Assembly: GCF_001953745.1 (NCBI RefSeq)
Contig: NZ_LWLN01000001.1
Location: 1,426,001 to 1,490,000, forward strand
Reading direction: 5' to 3'
DNA: 64,000 nt
DNA from: Natrinema saccharevitans
Lineage (GTDB): Archaea; Halobacteriota; Halobacteria; Halobacteriales; Natrialbaceae
This document shows positions 54,072 through 63,980 of this stretch, one piece after another. A program made the translations under genes and the position numbers. The notes below the pieces were generated by a model that did no database searches, had not been told where the DNA came from, and worked only from the letters and a program-made list of their open reading frames with translations. How positions within the stretch are numbered: position 1 is the stretch's first letter; every line of letters begins with the position of its first letter.

Positions 54072-54156
54072 TGCAGGGAGCAGGATTTGAACCTGCGGAC
54101 TCCTACGAGACAGCGCCCTGAACGCTGCGCCGTTGGCCTGACTTGGCTATCCCTGC
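54072..54156 (-). tRNA. tRNA-Leu (anticodon CAG)
   Basis: On the minus strand, acceptor GCAGGGA pairs with TCCCTGC before discriminator A. The anticodon arm CAGCG-TTCAGGG-CGCTG gives CAG. A long variable arm (GTCTCGTAGGAGTCC region) marks class II leucine tRNA. The T arm contains GGTTCAAATCC. No intron; CCA is not encoded. It sits inside the rpoD-rpl18e run, as in other Halobacteria. Confidence 0.95.
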
Positions 54157-54285
54157 TCGCACTTCCGTGTATCCGCCGCCCCTTCAAACCCCTTTCGATT
54201 CCAGTAGGCGAGCGATCGCCGGCCTCGTGGCTGACGGCACCGGCGAGCGGCTCGACCAGTTCGGGTCGGGGGCGTCGGTTCATAT

Positions 54286-55035
54286 CTATAGCTGTACTGC
54301 GTCTTCGAGTTCGGTCGCGCGTGCCTCGAGCGTATCCGCCGCTCGAGTCACGAGCTCTTCGATGCTGAAGGAGCCGTCCGTCTCCACGTGGAAGACGAAC
54401 GCTTCGGGCACGTCCTCGACGCGGACCTCCTTGCCCGGATACCGGTTCGAGAGGTCGTGATCGAACTCGCTCGTGGGAACGAGTTCGCCGTCGTCTTCGA
54501 TGACGCCGCGAATGATCCGGCGCTCTTCGTCCTCGAACTCCGGCAGGTCGCCCTCGACCTCCACGCGCTGGAGGTGTCGGTAGCCGACCGCGACCCCGCC
54601 CTGGTGTTTGGCGTGGTCTTTCCCGCGGTCGATGACGGCGTCGGCCTCGGCCTCGAGGCGCTGCCCGTCCTTGAGCTCGATGATCGGGACGTTCTCGTCG
54701 GCGGGTTGGACGAGGTCGTCCTCGGAGACGAGGTCGCCGGAATAGGCGGTTGCCGGCCCTTCGACGTCGATCGAGAGCGTGACGGTGTCGTCCTCGGCGA
54801 ACTCGCCGACCGGCGGCGTCGTCAGCGGGACGAGCCCCATCCGCAGGGCGAGTTGCTCGTCGAACATAACCGACGAGTTCTCGACGAACCGGACGGTATC
54901 GATCGCCATCGTCGGCACGTCGGCGATCATCGCTCGGCGGATGCCGTTTGCGAACCCGGGCGTCACGCCGCGAACGAGGAATCGCGCTTCGCGGTCCTCG
55001 CGTTCGACGAACTCGACGTCGTACTCAGCAGTCAT
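54286..55035 (-). CDS. rpoD: RNA polymerase subunit Rpo3 (D)
   Basis: This 249-residue protein has the alpha-like fold: [21 protein letters not shown] near residues 17-37 and [19 protein letters not shown]. The inserted domain (about residues 90-135) lacks the Cys cluster that carries an Fe-S centre in some other archaea. It forms the assembly platform with subunit L. It starts three bases after rps11. Confidence 0.95.
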   Translation of the reverse strand: MTAEYDVEFVEREDREARFLVRGVTPGFANGIRRAMIADVPTMAIDTVRFVENSSVMFDEQLALRMGLVPLTTPPVGEFAEDDTVTLSIDVEGPATAYSGDLVSEDDLVQPADENVPIIELKDGQRLEAEADAVIDRGKDHAKHQGGVAVGYRHLQRVEVEGDLPEFEDEERRIIRGVIEDDGELVPTSEFDHDLSNRYPGKEVRVEDVPEAFVFHVETDGSFSIEELVTRAADTLEARATELEDAVQL

Positions 55036-55038
55036 GAT

Positions 55039-55428
55039 CTAGTAGCCGCCCTTGCCTTTCGGAGCGCGCGATCCGTCGTGCGGGATCGGCGTGACGTCCT
55101 CGATTCGCCCGATCTCGATGCCCGAGCGGGCCAGCGCGCGGATCGTCGCCTGCGCGCCGGGACCGGGGGATTTCTGGAGGTTGCCACCGGGGCCACGAAC
55201 CCGCACGTGCAGGCCCGTGATACCCGCGGCCTTGACTTCCTCGGCGACGGACTCGGCCATCTGCATGGCCGCGTACGGCGACGCCTCGTCGCGGTTCTGC
55301 TTGACTGCCGTCCCGCCGGAGGACTTGGCGATCGTCTCCGCGCCCGTGAGGTCGGTCACGGTCATGACGGTGTTGTTGAACGATGCGTGTACGTGGGCGA
55401 TTCCCCATTTGTCGTCGTCCTGGCTCAT
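55039..55428 (-). CDS. rps11: Ribosomal protein uS11
   Basis: This 129-residue protein contains [22 protein letters not shown] and ends with [20 protein letters not shown], the conserved eukaryote-like tail. It overlaps rps4 by four bases. Confidence 0.97.
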   Translation of the reverse strand: MSQDDDKWGIAHVHASFNNTVMTVTDLTGAETIAKSSGGTAVKQNRDEASPYAAMQMAESVAEEVKAAGITGLHVRVRGPGGNLQKSPGPGAQATIRALARSGIEIGRIEDVTPIPHDGSRAPKGKGGY

Positions 55429-55949
55429 TGATTACCCTCCGCGCGTTCGGGGTGGAGTTCGTCCGCGAGCGGGCTGTTCTCCTCGAAGTCCACCAGTTCC
55501 TCCTCGTCGACGTCGACGACGTAGGAGGGGACGCGGTGACGCTGTCCGTCGACCACGATGTGGCCGTGGGTGATGTACTGGCGGGCCTGCTGGGTCGTGT
55601 TCGCCAGCCCCTTGCGGTAGACGACCGTCTGGAGACGGCGCTCGAGGATGTCCTCGATCTCGAGCGACAGGATGTCGCCGAGTTCGTCGGCCTCGTCCAA
55701 GATGCCGACGCGTTTGAGCCGACCGAGGAACTCCTCGGAGCGCCGTTGGACGACCTCGTCGCCCTGGGCCTGGCCGAGCAGTTCCCGGGCCTCGCGCCGG
55801 TAGGAGCGAAGCTCGGACTGGGCACGCCAGAGTTCTTCCTTGTTCTTGAGGCCGTAGCGGTCGATCAGCGAGTGTTCGCTGGCGATGCGTTCACCCTGGT
55901 AGGGGTGATTCGGCGTCTCGTATTGCTTGGTGTCAGTGCCGAGTGGCAT
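55425..55949 (-). CDS. rps4: Ribosomal protein uS4
   Basis: This 174-residue protein has the S4 domain [23 protein letters not shown] and [18 protein letters not shown]. It overlaps rps13 by one base (TAATG) and rps11 by four. Confidence 0.97.
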   Translation of the reverse strand: MPLGTDTKQYETPNHPYQGERIASEHSLIDRYGLKNKEELWRAQSELRSYRREARELLGQAQGDEVVQRRSEEFLGRLKRVGILDEADELGDILSLEIEDILERRLQTVVYRKGLANTTQQARQYITHGHIVVDGQRHRVPSYVVDVDEEELVDFEENSPLADELHPERAEGNQ

Positions 55950-56473
55950 TATTCGCCCTCATCCTCTTCTTCGGCGGCCTCTTCGGCCTGTTCCTCGCGG
56001 ATCTCCTCGACGTTGACCCCGATGGTGCCCTCCGTTCGGCCGGTGGACTTGGTCCGCTGACCGCGGACCTTCTGGCCGCGCTTGTGGCGCGTGCCCTTGT
56101 AGGAGTCGATCATCTTCATCCGGTTGATGTCGTGCTGACGGGTTAGCTGGAGGTCGTTGCCGATCTCGTGGGTCGTCTCGCCGGAGTAGAAGTCGTCCTG
56201 ACGGTTGTTGAGCCAGTCGGGGACTACCTCGGCGTAGTTCTCTACGAGTTCGACGACCTCGTCGATCACGTCTTCGTCGAGTCGACCGAACGTGTCCGTC
56301 CGGTCGACGCCCGCTTCCTCGGCGATGAGTCGGGCGGTCCGGTGACCGATCCCGTTCATCTCCGTGAGCGAGCGCTCGACGGACTTCGTCCCATCGAGGT
56401 CCGTTTGCCCGATGCGGACGAAGTAGCGGAGATCTTCGTCGTCTTCTTGCTCTTGAGGTTCTTCCGCGCTCAT
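55949..56473 (-). CDS. rps13: Ribosomal protein uS13
   Basis: This 174-residue protein has an acidic start ([12 protein letters not shown]), the core [21 protein letters not shown], then [22 protein letters not shown] and an acidic tail. It is the first protein gene of the run. A small hairpin CTGGCG/CGCCAG lies between it and the tRNA-Ser gene, perhaps aiding processing. Confidence 0.97.
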   Translation of the reverse strand: MSAEEPQEQEDDEDLRYFVRIGQTDLDGTKSVERSLTEMNGIGHRTARLIAEEAGVDRTDTFGRLDEDVIDEVVELVENYAEVVPDWLNNRQDDFYSGETTHEIGNDLQLTRQHDINRMKMIDSYKGTRHKRGQKVRGQRTKSTGRTEGTIGVNVEEIREEQAEEAAEEEDEGE

Positions 56474-56545
56474 GTTGTCGTGTATGTGTGTCTAGTCTGC
56501 GTGCGTTGCAAATCGACTGGCGGGAAAACGCCAGCTGAGTTCCGA

Positions 56546-56628
56546 CGTTGTGGCGGGGATTCGAACCCCGGAGGCTTGACGCCACATGGTTAGCAACCAT
56601 GCGCCTTGGGCCGCTTGGCTACCACAAC
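56546..56628 (-). tRNA. tRNA-Ser (anticodon GCT)
   Basis: On the minus strand, acceptor GTTGTGG pairs with CCACAAC; the discriminator is G as in serine tRNAs. The anticodon arm CATGG-TTGCTAA-CCATG gives GCT. A long variable arm marks class II. The T arm holds GGTTCGAATCC. A TATA-like CTTAAGTAG near 56711-56719 suggests that the precursor and the ribosomal run are transcribed together. Confidence 0.95.
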
Positions 56629-56925
56629 ACCGTCGGTCTATCGTCGCCCTCTCGGACTCGGGGATCGCTCCCCTACACGTATCGCACTCGGACCTACCCC
56701 TGTCTGCTACTTAAGGGCAACGAAAGACAGCCAGTTCGGATGTGGGTCGCTCGCACAACTATTTTGCCTGCTATGTGTGGCGCGCGCTGGCGGTCGACCG
56801 AGCGTTGCGAGGCCGAACGCAGTGAGGTCTCGAAAAGCGAGCGGTGACCGAAGGGAACCGTGACCCGAGCGAGGGCGACCGTCGATACCGCGCGAGGGGT
56901 GAGCGAACGCCGTTTGGCGTGAGCG
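56629..56925. other. Gap upstream of tRNA-Ser with imperfect hairpins
   Basis: Besides the likely promoter of the tRNA-Ser/rps13 unit (near 56711-56719, minus strand), the stretch 56770-56925 begins GCGCGCTGG, as does the region before the hairpin array at 20690. It holds looser inverted repeats such as ACGCC/GGCGT (near 56907-56920). No open frame looks real. Confidence 0.4.
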
Positions 56926-56975
56926 AATCGGCTGGGGAGGATGTGGGTACTCCCTGTTGCCACGATAGCAAAACG
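56926..56975 (+). repeat. Conserved CGGCTGGGGAGG core element, copy 3
   Basis: AATCGGCTGGGGAGGATGTGG is followed by CCTGTTGCCACGATAGCA. GTGG pairs with CCAC. It is the most diverged of the three copies but keeps the order of all motifs. It lies between the tRNA-Ser promoter and the moaA stop. Confidence 0.7.
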
Positions 56976-57055
56976 TTCCGTTTTGTCTCGGGTGGATTCA
57001 CCGCTGGGGCTCGGTAAGGACGTTCGAAATTCGAACGTGAGAAATAAAATCGGAT

Positions 57056-58072
57056 TCAGGCTCCGGCGTACTCCTCGAGGTACTTCTCGTTGATCTCCCA
57101 CTCGCCGTCGTCGTTTCGAACCATGTACTCCCCGTAGTAGGGCACCCGGTCGGCGACGACCTCGCGGAAGGCGTCCCGGATCTCGGGTTTGGTCATCTCG
57201 CCCATCGGCTTGAGGTCGTCGTTGCGATTCAAACAGCCCTTCAGGTAGCCCTCGTGGGTCACCCGAACGCGGTGGCAGTTCGCACAGAAGGTGGGGTTCT
57301 CGACGGGGTCGACGATCTCGACCATCCCCCGACCCGCGGCGTTCGAGCCGACATCGTCCGCGCCGCTCGAGCCGTCGCTGACCCAGTAGCGCCTGCGGTC
57401 GTGCATCTCTCGATGTTCGATCTCGTCGGCCCGCTCGGCCAGCCAGTCGTGGACCCGCTCGATGTCGACGTTCCACTCGGGCTTGCCCGTCAACTCCGGC
57501 ATGTACTCGATCAACTGTAGCTGGAGGCCGTCGTTTGCCGCGACGTGGTCGACCATCTCCGGGACGTAACCCGCGGTGTGTTCGAAGACGACCATGTTGA
57601 GTTTGACTGGGTCCAGCCCCGCCTCGAGCGCGGCCTCGACGCCCTCGAGAACCTTCTCGTACGCGCCGCTTTTGGTCACCGCGGCGAAGTCCTCGGGATC
57701 GAGGGCGTCCTGCGAGACGTTGACCCGCTCTAACCCGGCGTCGACGAGGGCCTCGGCCCGGCCCGGCAAGAAGGTGCCGTTGGTCGTCAGCGAGACCTCC
57801 ATTCCATCCGGCGTTCGCTCGATGATCTCCTCGAGATCCTGTCGGAGCATCGGTTCCCCGCCGGTGAACTTGACCGCGTCGACGTCGAACTCGGCGGCGA
57901 CCTCGAGAAAGCGGACGACGTCGTCGGCCGACATCTCGTCGTCTTGCGGGTCCATCGGCCCCCGCGTGTCCCCCAGCCCTTCGTTGTGACAGTAGACGCA
58001 GTCGAAATTACACCGATCGGTGAGGGAGACGCGTACCCCGGTTACCTCCCGCCCGAACTCGTCGGTGAGCAT
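57056..58072 (-). CDS. moaA: GTP 3',8-cyclase, molybdenum cofactor step 1
   Basis: The ATG at 58072 gives 338 residues; a GCTTAAACG box (58096-58104) about 28 bases upstream supports it over the longer frame from 58237. The radical-SAM cluster is CNFDCVYC (Cys21, 25, 28). The C-terminal second cluster is [20 protein letters not shown] Gly/Ser-rich insert near 265-280 is unusual. It makes 3',8-cyclo-7,8-dihydro-GTP for molybdopterin. It stands alone and is divergent from a small gene. Confidence 0.95.
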   Translation of the reverse strand: MLTDEFGREVTGVRVSLTDRCNFDCVYCHNEGLGDTRGPMDPQDDEMSADDVVRFLEVAAEFDVDAVKFTGGEPMLRQDLEEIIERTPDGMEVSLTTNGTFLPGRAEALVDAGLERVNVSQDALDPEDFAAVTKSGAYEKVLEGVEAALEAGLDPVKLNMVVFEHTAGYVPEMVDHVAANDGLQLQLIEYMPELTGKPEWNVDIERVHDWLAERADEIEHREMHDRRRYWVSDGSSGADDVGSNAAGRGMVEIVDPVENPTFCANCHRVRVTHEGYLKGCLNRNDDLKPMGEMTKPEIRDAFREVVADRVPYYGEYMVRNDDGEWEINEKYLEEYAGA

Positions 58073-58223
58073 GCCAACGAGTTGCAGCCGGATCCGCTTA
58101 AACGCGCCGGGAATTTCGACCCGACGTAACCGATTTCGGTTCGCAAACTCTGTCAGCCCACTACGAGGATCGGCGACATCGACCGGCGGAAGGTCTACCC
58201 TGCTCGCGCTCGAACGGCGACCC

Positions 58224-58439
58224 ATGGACGAGGACATGCTCGCGGACCAGCGGCGGCTGGTCGAACTCGTCGAGGAGGAGGGCTGGGACGTGACCGATCT
58301 CGAAATCTCCGCCTACGACAGCCCGTGGGCCGACGAGGACGACCCCGAGGCGACGGTGACGATCACCGCGCGGAAGCCGTACGAGACTGCGGGCGACGAC
58401 GGGGACGAGGAGGACGACAGTCCGTTCCGAGTGAAGTGA
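58224..58439 (+). CDS. Small acidic conserved protein (71 residues)
   Basis: The frame encodes [21 protein letters not shown] and then [30 protein letters not shown]: a helix followed by two beta strands. It has a GGCGACCC stretch upstream and no clear promoter. I recall short proteins of this kind in Halobacteria. Function is unknown. A downstream in-frame ATG at 58236 is an alternative start. Confidence 0.6.
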   Translation: MDEDMLADQRRLVELVEEEGWDVTDLEISAYDSPWADEDDPEATVTITARKPYETAGDDGDEEDDSPFRVK

Positions 58440-58514
58440 GCGCGGCCGCAATATGCAGTTCCCGACCGGCTTCGTCGAGGGCGCTCGTCGAGATTCGCGA
58501 CGCCCGAGCCCCGA

Positions 58515-61412
58515 TTACCCCTTGATGTTACAGACGGGGAACGTCCGCGCGACCTTGTCGCCGATCCCGAGCGCGTCCGAGACGCGGACGACCTCGTCGA
58601 CGTCCTTGTAGACGCCCGGGGCCTCCTCCGCGACGGTCGCGCCAGACTGGGCCTTGACGTAGATCTGGTTCTGCTCCTCGAGGTCCTGCTGGACGTCGCC
58701 GCCCCAGAACTCGTTTTTGGCCTGGGTACGGCTCATCAGCCGACCCGCGCCGTGAGCGGTCGAGCCGAAGGTCAGGTCCATCGAGTGCTCGCCCCCGCGG
58801 AGGACGTAGCTGCCCGCGCCCATGCTGCCGGGGATGATCACCGGCTGGCCGACGTCGCGGTAGGCCGACGGCACCTCGGGGTGGCCCGCGGGGAACGCCC
58901 GCGTCGCACCCTTGCGGTGGACGTAGAGTTCCCGTTCCTCGCCGTCCGCCCCGACCGTGTGGGTCTCTTTCTTCGCGATGTTGTGGGCCACGTCGTACAG
59001 CAGGTGCATGTCCATCTCCTCCCAGGAGCGATCGAACACGCGCTCGAAGACCTGCCGCGTGCGGTGCATGATCAGCTGGCGGTTGACCCACGCGAAGTTG
59101 ATCGCGGCGTTCATCGCGGCGTAGTAGTCCTCGGCCAGCTGTGAGCCGGCGGGTGCGGCCGCCAGTTCCGTGTCCGGCAACTGGTTCAGCAGTCCCTCGT
59201 GTTGCCGCTCGATCTTCCGCAGGTAGTCGTTACAGGTCTGGTGTCCCAGCCCGCGCGACCCGCAGTGGATGAGAACGACGATCTGGTCCTCGGAGAGGCC
59301 GTAGGCCTCGCCCACCTCGCCGTCGAAGACGTCGGTCACGCGCTGGACCTCGAGGAAGTGGTTGCCCGAGCCCAGCGAGCCGATCTGGTTCTTCCCGCGG
59401 TCCTTGGCCTTCTGGCTCACCTTGTCGGGGTCCGCGCCCTCGCGCATGCCTTCGTCCTCGCAGTGCAGCAAATCGTCCTCGACGGCGTGGCCGTTCTCGA
59501 GCGCCCAGTCGACGCCGCGGGCCAGGATTTCGTCGACGGTGTCGACGCCGGCTTCGACGATGCCGCCGCCGCCGAGTCCCGACGGGACGTTCGCGAAGAG
59601 CGAGTCGACGAGTTCTTTCTCGTGGCCCTGCACCTCGTCGTAGGTCAGGTTCGTCCGCATCATCCGGACGCCGCAGTTGGAGACGACGAACCCGTTAGCG
59701 ACGAAATTGTGCGCATCGTGAGCGACGCCGATATCGTACACCGTTTGCGCTTCGTCAACCGTCTCGATGGATCTGATCCGGGTGGAAACAGCGTAATCCT
59801 CACCGACTTCCGTCGTTTCACAGTAGTCCTCGAATCCGGGAAACTCCGCCGGCGGTCGCGGTCGTCCGCTTCGTCCACCCCAGATGCTCCGCTCGATGAA
59901 CCGCTCGTTGATATCGAATTGCGATTTGATGTCGTTCGCTGGCGTTCCTCCATCGGCCATCGCTTTCGCTTCGCGAGCGATCGTCACTCGACGATCGATC
60001 ACCGCCTCTTTCGTCTTGAGATACTGTATTGTTTTGGCTGCCTTTTTCCTCTTTTCGTGGTTATAGCGGTAGCCGACGGTCGAGAAGAACTCGATCAGGT
60101 TCTCGGAGTCGTTTTTGATTCCGAGTCGAAGTCTGATCGTCTCTCGATCCGAACTCGAGTCCGTCTCGAACCGTTCGATCTCGTCCGTCTCGATACCGAG
60201 ATCGTCGAGGAAGGAAGCCAGTTCTACCATGAATTCCTCACCGGCGTCGGCGACGTCAGCGACGCGCGTCTGTGACACCTTCGGACAGTACAGGTTCTTG
60301 TCGTGCTGGGCCGCAGGGGCGTTCATCTCGGCGCCGAAATACGCCGAGACGTACAGTGCTTTCTGCCAGTTCGTCAGTCGATCGAAGTACCACGGCGTCG
60401 TGAAGTCGGATTCGATCTTCCGTCCGTCGGGTGCCCCCAGCGCGAGGAGTACGCGCTGGAAGGCCTTCGAGGTCGATCGGACGCTGAACTCCGTCGTCTC
60501 GAACGTTTTCCCGTCGATCTGGTGCGATCGGTCTCGCTCGTAGATTTTCGAGGGCGTGAACCCGATCGCTTCGATATCGTTTTGAATGGATTCGAGATCC
60601 ACGCGTTCCCCGTAGAACCACGTCTGTCCGCCGCTTCCGATCGCACCGTCGCCGGTATGGAACCCGACGAGTTTGAGAAACCGATTGAACGCGTCGTCGG
60701 TCGATTTCAATGGGAGGAGGTCACGCTCCTCGAGCGCGCGGACGAGTTGCGGGTTCTCGTCGGCGAAATCGTCCTCGCTGAGGACGGTGAAATCCTCGGG
60801 TTTCTCGTCGGGAACGCCGCGGAACGGTTGGAGATGGACCTCGTCGCCTTCGGAGAGCTCCTCGAGTGACTGCATCCCGTCGGGCGTCCGGAACGGGTGG
60901 TCCGCAGTCGCAGTAATACGGTCGCCGGTCTCGGTCTCTACTTCGTACACGGTCGCGTTCTCGCGTTCGGTGAACAGCCGAATCGGTGACGGGGTGAGGT
61001 CATCATCGGCGACCACCGCGTTCTCCGCTTCGAAGCGGTCCTCGAGGGTTTCGATCGGGGTTCGACGGCCGTGTTCGAGGAGGACTTCCGAATTTCCTGT
61101 GAGGCAGTTGATGTCGTAGCCGACCGCTCCCGGCGAAATACAGCCGTTTTCGGCATCGAGGGCACCCACCCCACCGACGGGGAAGCCGTAGCCCTGATGG
61201 CCGTCGGGCATGCAGATCGCGTGGTCGGTGATCCCCGGCAGGTGAGTCGTGTTTTTGATCTGCTCTAAGGTCTTGTCGTCCTCGATCTGCTCGAGCAGGG
61301 CCTCGCTGGCGAGCACTCGCGTGGGGACGCGCATATCCCCCTCCTGTGGGATCTCCCAGACGTACTCGCGCACCCGCTCCAACGTGATGCCGTCGGCGTC
61401 GTACGTAGTCAT
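58515..61412 (-). CDS. rtcB: RtcB RNA ligase precursor with intein
   Basis: The 965-residue precursor has an N-extein of residues 1-102 (ending GAVGYDIN), an intein (103-579) and a C-extein from Cys580 (CGVRMMRTNL). Joined, the 488 residues form an archaeal RtcB: DINCGVRM supplies metal ligands, GSLGSGNHFLEVQ the His/Asn site, HCGSRGLGHQ another, and the GMP-linked His lies in AHGAGRLMSR. RtcB joins 2',3'-cyclic phosphate and 5'-OH ends of tRNA exons using GTP. Archease lies 109 bases upstream on the same strand. The ligase is inactive until the intein leaves. Confidence 0.96.
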   Translation of the reverse strand: MTTYDADGITLERVREYVWEIPQEGDMRVPTRVLASEALLEQIEDDKTLEQIKNTTHLPGITDHAICMPDGHQGYGFPVGGVGALDAENGCISPGAVGYDINCLTGNSEVLLEHGRRTPIETLEDRFEAENAVVADDDLTPSPIRLFTERENATVYEVETETGDRITATADHPFRTPDGMQSLEELSEGDEVHLQPFRGVPDEKPEDFTVLSEDDFADENPQLVRALEERDLLPLKSTDDAFNRFLKLVGFHTGDGAIGSGGQTWFYGERVDLESIQNDIEAIGFTPSKIYERDRSHQIDGKTFETTEFSVRSTSKAFQRVLLALGAPDGRKIESDFTTPWYFDRLTNWQKALYVSAYFGAEMNAPAAQHDKNLYCPKVSQTRVADVADAGEEFMVELASFLDDLGIETDEIERFETDSSSDRETIRLRLGIKNDSENLIEFFSTVGYRYNHEKRKKAAKTIQYLKTKEAVIDRRVTIAREAKAMADGGTPANDIKSQFDINERFIERSIWGGRSGRPRPPAEFPGFEDYCETTEVGEDYAVSTRIRSIETVDEAQTVYDIGVAHDAHNFVANGFVVSNCGVRMMRTNLTYDEVQGHEKELVDSLFANVPSGLGGGGIVEAGVDTVDEILARGVDWALENGHAVEDDLLHCEDEGMREGADPDKVSQKAKDRGKNQIGSLGSGNHFLEVQRVTDVFDGEVGEAYGLSEDQIVVLIHCGSRGLGHQTCNDYLRKIERQHEGLLNQLPDTELAAAPAGSQLAEDYYAAMNAAINFAWVNRQLIMHRTRQVFERVFDRSWEEMDMHLLYDVAHNIAKKETHTVGADGEERELYVHRKGATRAFPAGHPEVPSAYRDVGQPVIIPGSMGAGSYVLRGGEHSMDLTFGSTAHGAGRLMSRTQAKNEFWGGDVQQDLEEQNQIYVKAQSGATVAEEAPGVYKDVDEVVRVSDALGIGDKVARTFPVCNIKG
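59676..61106 (-). other. Intein within RtcB, with LAGLIDADG-type endonuclease domain
   Basis: The 477-residue intein starts at Cys103 (CLTGNSEVLL, block A) and has block B with TADH. Block F reads TVYDIGVAHDAHNFVANG and block G ends VVSN before Cys+1. The penultimate residue is Ser instead of the usual His. The centre carries two DOD-type motifs, LKLVGFHTGDGAIG and LYVSAYFGAEMN, so it may be an active or decaying homing endonuclease. The DNA of this part is visibly less GC-rich than the exteins. Confidence 0.93.
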
Positions 61413-61521
61413 ACCCGAGCATCCGACCCCGGCGATGAAAGATGTTCGTCTTGCCAGCGACCTCGAGAGTCCGTCTCACTGTCCGATCGCGGCGGTTCGC
61501 GGACGGAATCGGAACGACGGA

Positions 61522-61965
61522 TTAGACGTCGAAGACGACGTAGGTCTCCCAGCCGTCCGCGACCGACTCGAGGCGCATCTCCGAGTAGGTCACGGCCTTC
61601 ACCTCGCGGGCGTCGACCGCGGCCAGCGGGACGCCACGGGCGCTGGCCTCGAGGGACCACGCAGTCGCTTCGACGTCGGCATCGCTCCCGTCCGCAGGCG
61701 CATCGATTCTTTCGACCCGGTTGTCGACGGGTAACTCGGCGCGGACGTCCCGCAAGTAGATCAGTTCGCCGAGGTAGTCGAACAACAGCGCCTCGCGTCG
61801 CTCGGCGGCCACGGTCAGGGAGAACCGCTCGCCGGACTCCGGCGGGATTTCGTCGCAGGACGCGGCTGTGAGGCCGTCGGCCGTCGCTTCGAACACCGCC
61901 TCGAGGGAGTCGCCGGTCGCAGCGACCGCGACGTCGGCCGTGTGATCGCGCAGTTCGAACCCCAT
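61522..61965 (-). CDS. Archease, RtcB activator
   Basis: The ATG at 61965 gives 147 residues; a box GTCATACC about 29 bases upstream on the minus strand supports leaderless starting. MGFELRDHTADVAVAATG has the conserved acidic residue of the archease metal site, and ATAWSLEASARGVPLAAVD is near the C-terminal site. Archease speeds RtcB guanylation and lets it use other nucleotides. The pair is adjacent. Confidence 0.94.
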   Translation of the reverse strand: MGFELRDHTADVAVAATGDSLEAVFEATADGLTAASCDEIPPESGERFSLTVAAERREALLFDYLGELIYLRDVRAELPVDNRVERIDAPADGSDADVEATAWSLEASARGVPLAAVDAREVKAVTYSEMRLESVADGWETYVVFDV

Positions 61966-62124
61966 GTGGCCGTCCTTCGCGGGCGAGTGTGGTATGACCG
62001 TCGGTTCGGCGACGAGGGCGACCCCACCGACGGCGTGTCGACGGGGCGACATACCCCGTTGTCAGACCTTCCCGAGAACGAACTGCCGGTGGAATTATAG
62101 TGAACAGGCTGGTAGACTGTGATA

Positions 62125-62601
62125 GTGAGCGTCAATATCGATAGTCGCGTCGTCGCGCCGGGGAGCGACGACTTCGTCGACGACGCCTGGGAACTCAAAG
62201 AGGAGATCCGTCGCGAGGAGGGCGTACTCAAACAGCGCTACGACTTCTTTACCGACGCGTACCGACGGTCGAAGGTCCACTGCTACGTTCGAGACGGCGA
62301 GTTGATCGGGTTCGCGGCCGTGCGACGTGACGGCTACATTCTCTTTCTCGCGGTGGCGCCCCGCTATCGCAGCGAGGGGATCGGGAAACGACTCGTCGCC
62401 CGCGTGGCCGACGACCACGAGACCATCACGTGTCACGCCCGGACGAGTAACGAGAACGCGCTCCAGTTCTACGAACACCTGGGCTTCGAGATCAAGCGCC
62501 GGATCGACGACTACTACGAGGACGGCGGCGACGCCTACTACCTGAAGCTGGGGTCTGACGTCGGGATCACGGACAAGATCTCGGATCTGATTCGGCGGTA
62601 A
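62125..62601 (+). CDS. GNAT family N-acetyltransferase
   Basis: The protein is a GNAT with the acetyl-CoA pyrophosphate loop APRYRSEGIGKRLVARV and the last strand motif NENALQFYEHLGFEIKRR. A TATA box AATTATAG near 62093-62100 lies about 29 bases before GTG 62125 but only 23 before the in-frame GTG at 62119, so 62125 is preferred (158 residues) and 62119 (160) is possible. The acceptor is unknown; it looks like the RimI-like or ribosomal alanine acetyltransferase branch. Confidence 0.82.
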   Translation: MSVNIDSRVVAPGSDDFVDDAWELKEEIRREEGVLKQRYDFFTDAYRRSKVHCYVRDGELIGFAAVRRDGYILFLAVAPRYRSEGIGKRLVARVADDHETITCHARTSNENALQFYEHLGFEIKRRIDDYYEDGGDAYYLKLGSDVGITDKISDLIRR

Positions 62602-62767
62602 CGATCGGTTCTGCGGCTCGTCAACGACCGATCCCTCAGCCGACGGTCCGTTCTCGACGGCCCCGCAACCCGACCCGACGACCGAGCGGCGCTTGGGGCC
62701 TGCGACCGCGGACGGCCGACTGCCGCTCGAGCCGCCCCGTCCCGACGCGTCGCGCGGCCAGTCCAAT

Positions 62768-62777
62768 ACAATTATAC
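62768..62777 (+). promoter_or_regulatory. TATA box of priS
   Basis: CAATTATACC is centred about 32 bases before the priS ATG at 62805, giving a very short or absent leader. Confidence 0.5.
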
Positions 62778-62804
62778 CGGCCCCACCCCGAGTAGGCCAA
62801 TCGT

Positions 62805-63980
62805 ATGGAAGAGCGAACGAGGGCCTACCTCCGCGGGCGATTCCGGGATCACTACCGACGGACGGAGATCACGCCGCCGCCCGCGGCCAACGAACGCGAG
62901 TGGGGCTACATCCCGTGGACGGAGGGCCCCGACACGACGATGGTCCGCCACCGTTCGCTGCTCGAACTGGGGGATCTCTCCGAGTTTCTGGTCCGGAAGC
63001 GCCCGCGCCACGTCTACTTCTCGGCGGGGCGCTTTCGCGATCCCGGCGCGAGTTCGATGCACGAGAAAGACTGGCAGTCGGCCGATCTCGTCTTCGACCT
63101 CGACGCCGACCACCTGCCGAACGTGACGCTTGGCGAGGACAGCTACGCCGAGATGCTCGCCAAATGCAAGGCAGCCCTGCTTCGGCTGCTCGATTTCCTC
63201 GAGACCGACTTCGCCTTCGAGGACCTCGAGATCGTCTTCTCCGGTGGTCGGGGGTATCACGTTCACGTCCGCGACGAGAACGTCTTGCACTTAGAGCGGG
63301 AACACCGCCGCGAGATCGTCGACTACGTCCGAGGGATCGGGCTGGAGTTCGACGAACTGATCGAGACCGAGACCGTGGCGGGACTGGGGCGAAAGACCCC
63401 GACCGAGCGTCGGACCCTCCGGACCGAGGGGGGCTGGGGGGCCCGGATCCACGACCACTTCATGGCCTTCGTCGACGACTTGCTCGAACTCGAGGAGGAG
63501 GCGGCCCTGGAGCGGTTACAGTCGTTCGACGGCATCGGCGAGGGGAAGGCGAAGGCGACGCTGAACGCCGCCCGCAACAACCGCGAGGGACTCGAGGCGG
63601 GCAACGTGACCGTCCACACTGCCATCGCGCAGTTGGCCGAGCGGTTCGCGAGCGAGGCCGTCGAGCGCGACAACGCGCCGATCGACGAGCCCGTGACGAC
63701 GGACACGAACCGGCTGATCCGCCTGCCGGGCAGCCTCCACGGCGGCAGCGGCCTGAAAACCGTCCGCCTCGAGCGCGACGAGATCGCCGACTTCGATCCC
63801 CTCGTCGACGCCGTTCCCGAGACCTTCGAGAGCCACGAGATCACCGTCGACGTCGCCGACGGCGGCGAGGTCGAACTCGGAGGAGATACCTTTACGGTCG
63901 CGGAGGGTGACCAGTCACTACCCGAGTACGTCGCCGTGTTCCTGATGACACGCGGCCGCGCCGAGAAGGAGAAAGAATGA
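62805..63980 (+). CDS. priS: DNA primase small (catalytic) subunit
   Basis: This 391-residue protein has the catalytic pair in LVFDLDADHLPN (Asp98 and Asp100) and the nucleotide-binding SGGRGYHVHV. The C-terminal half has RLPGSLHGGSGLKT, the helix for subunit contact. Together with PriL it makes primers; archaeal enzymes can use dNTPs and NTPs. Its stop overlaps the next gene by ATGA. Confidence 0.96.
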   Translation: MEERTRAYLRGRFRDHYRRTEITPPPAANEREWGYIPWTEGPDTTMVRHRSLLELGDLSEFLVRKRPRHVYFSAGRFRDPGASSMHEKDWQSADLVFDLDADHLPNVTLGEDSYAEMLAKCKAALLRLLDFLETDFAFEDLEIVFSGGRGYHVHVRDENVLHLEREHRREIVDYVRGIGLEFDELIETETVAGLGRKTPTERRTLRTEGGWGARIHDHFMAFVDDLLELEEEAALERLQSFDGIGEGKAKATLNAARNNREGLEAGNVTVHTAIAQLAERFASEAVERDNAPIDEPVTTDTNRLIRLPGSLHGGSGLKTVRLERDEIADFDPLVDAVPETFESHEITVDVADGGEVELGGDTFTVAEGDQSLPEYVAVFLMTRGRAEKEKE

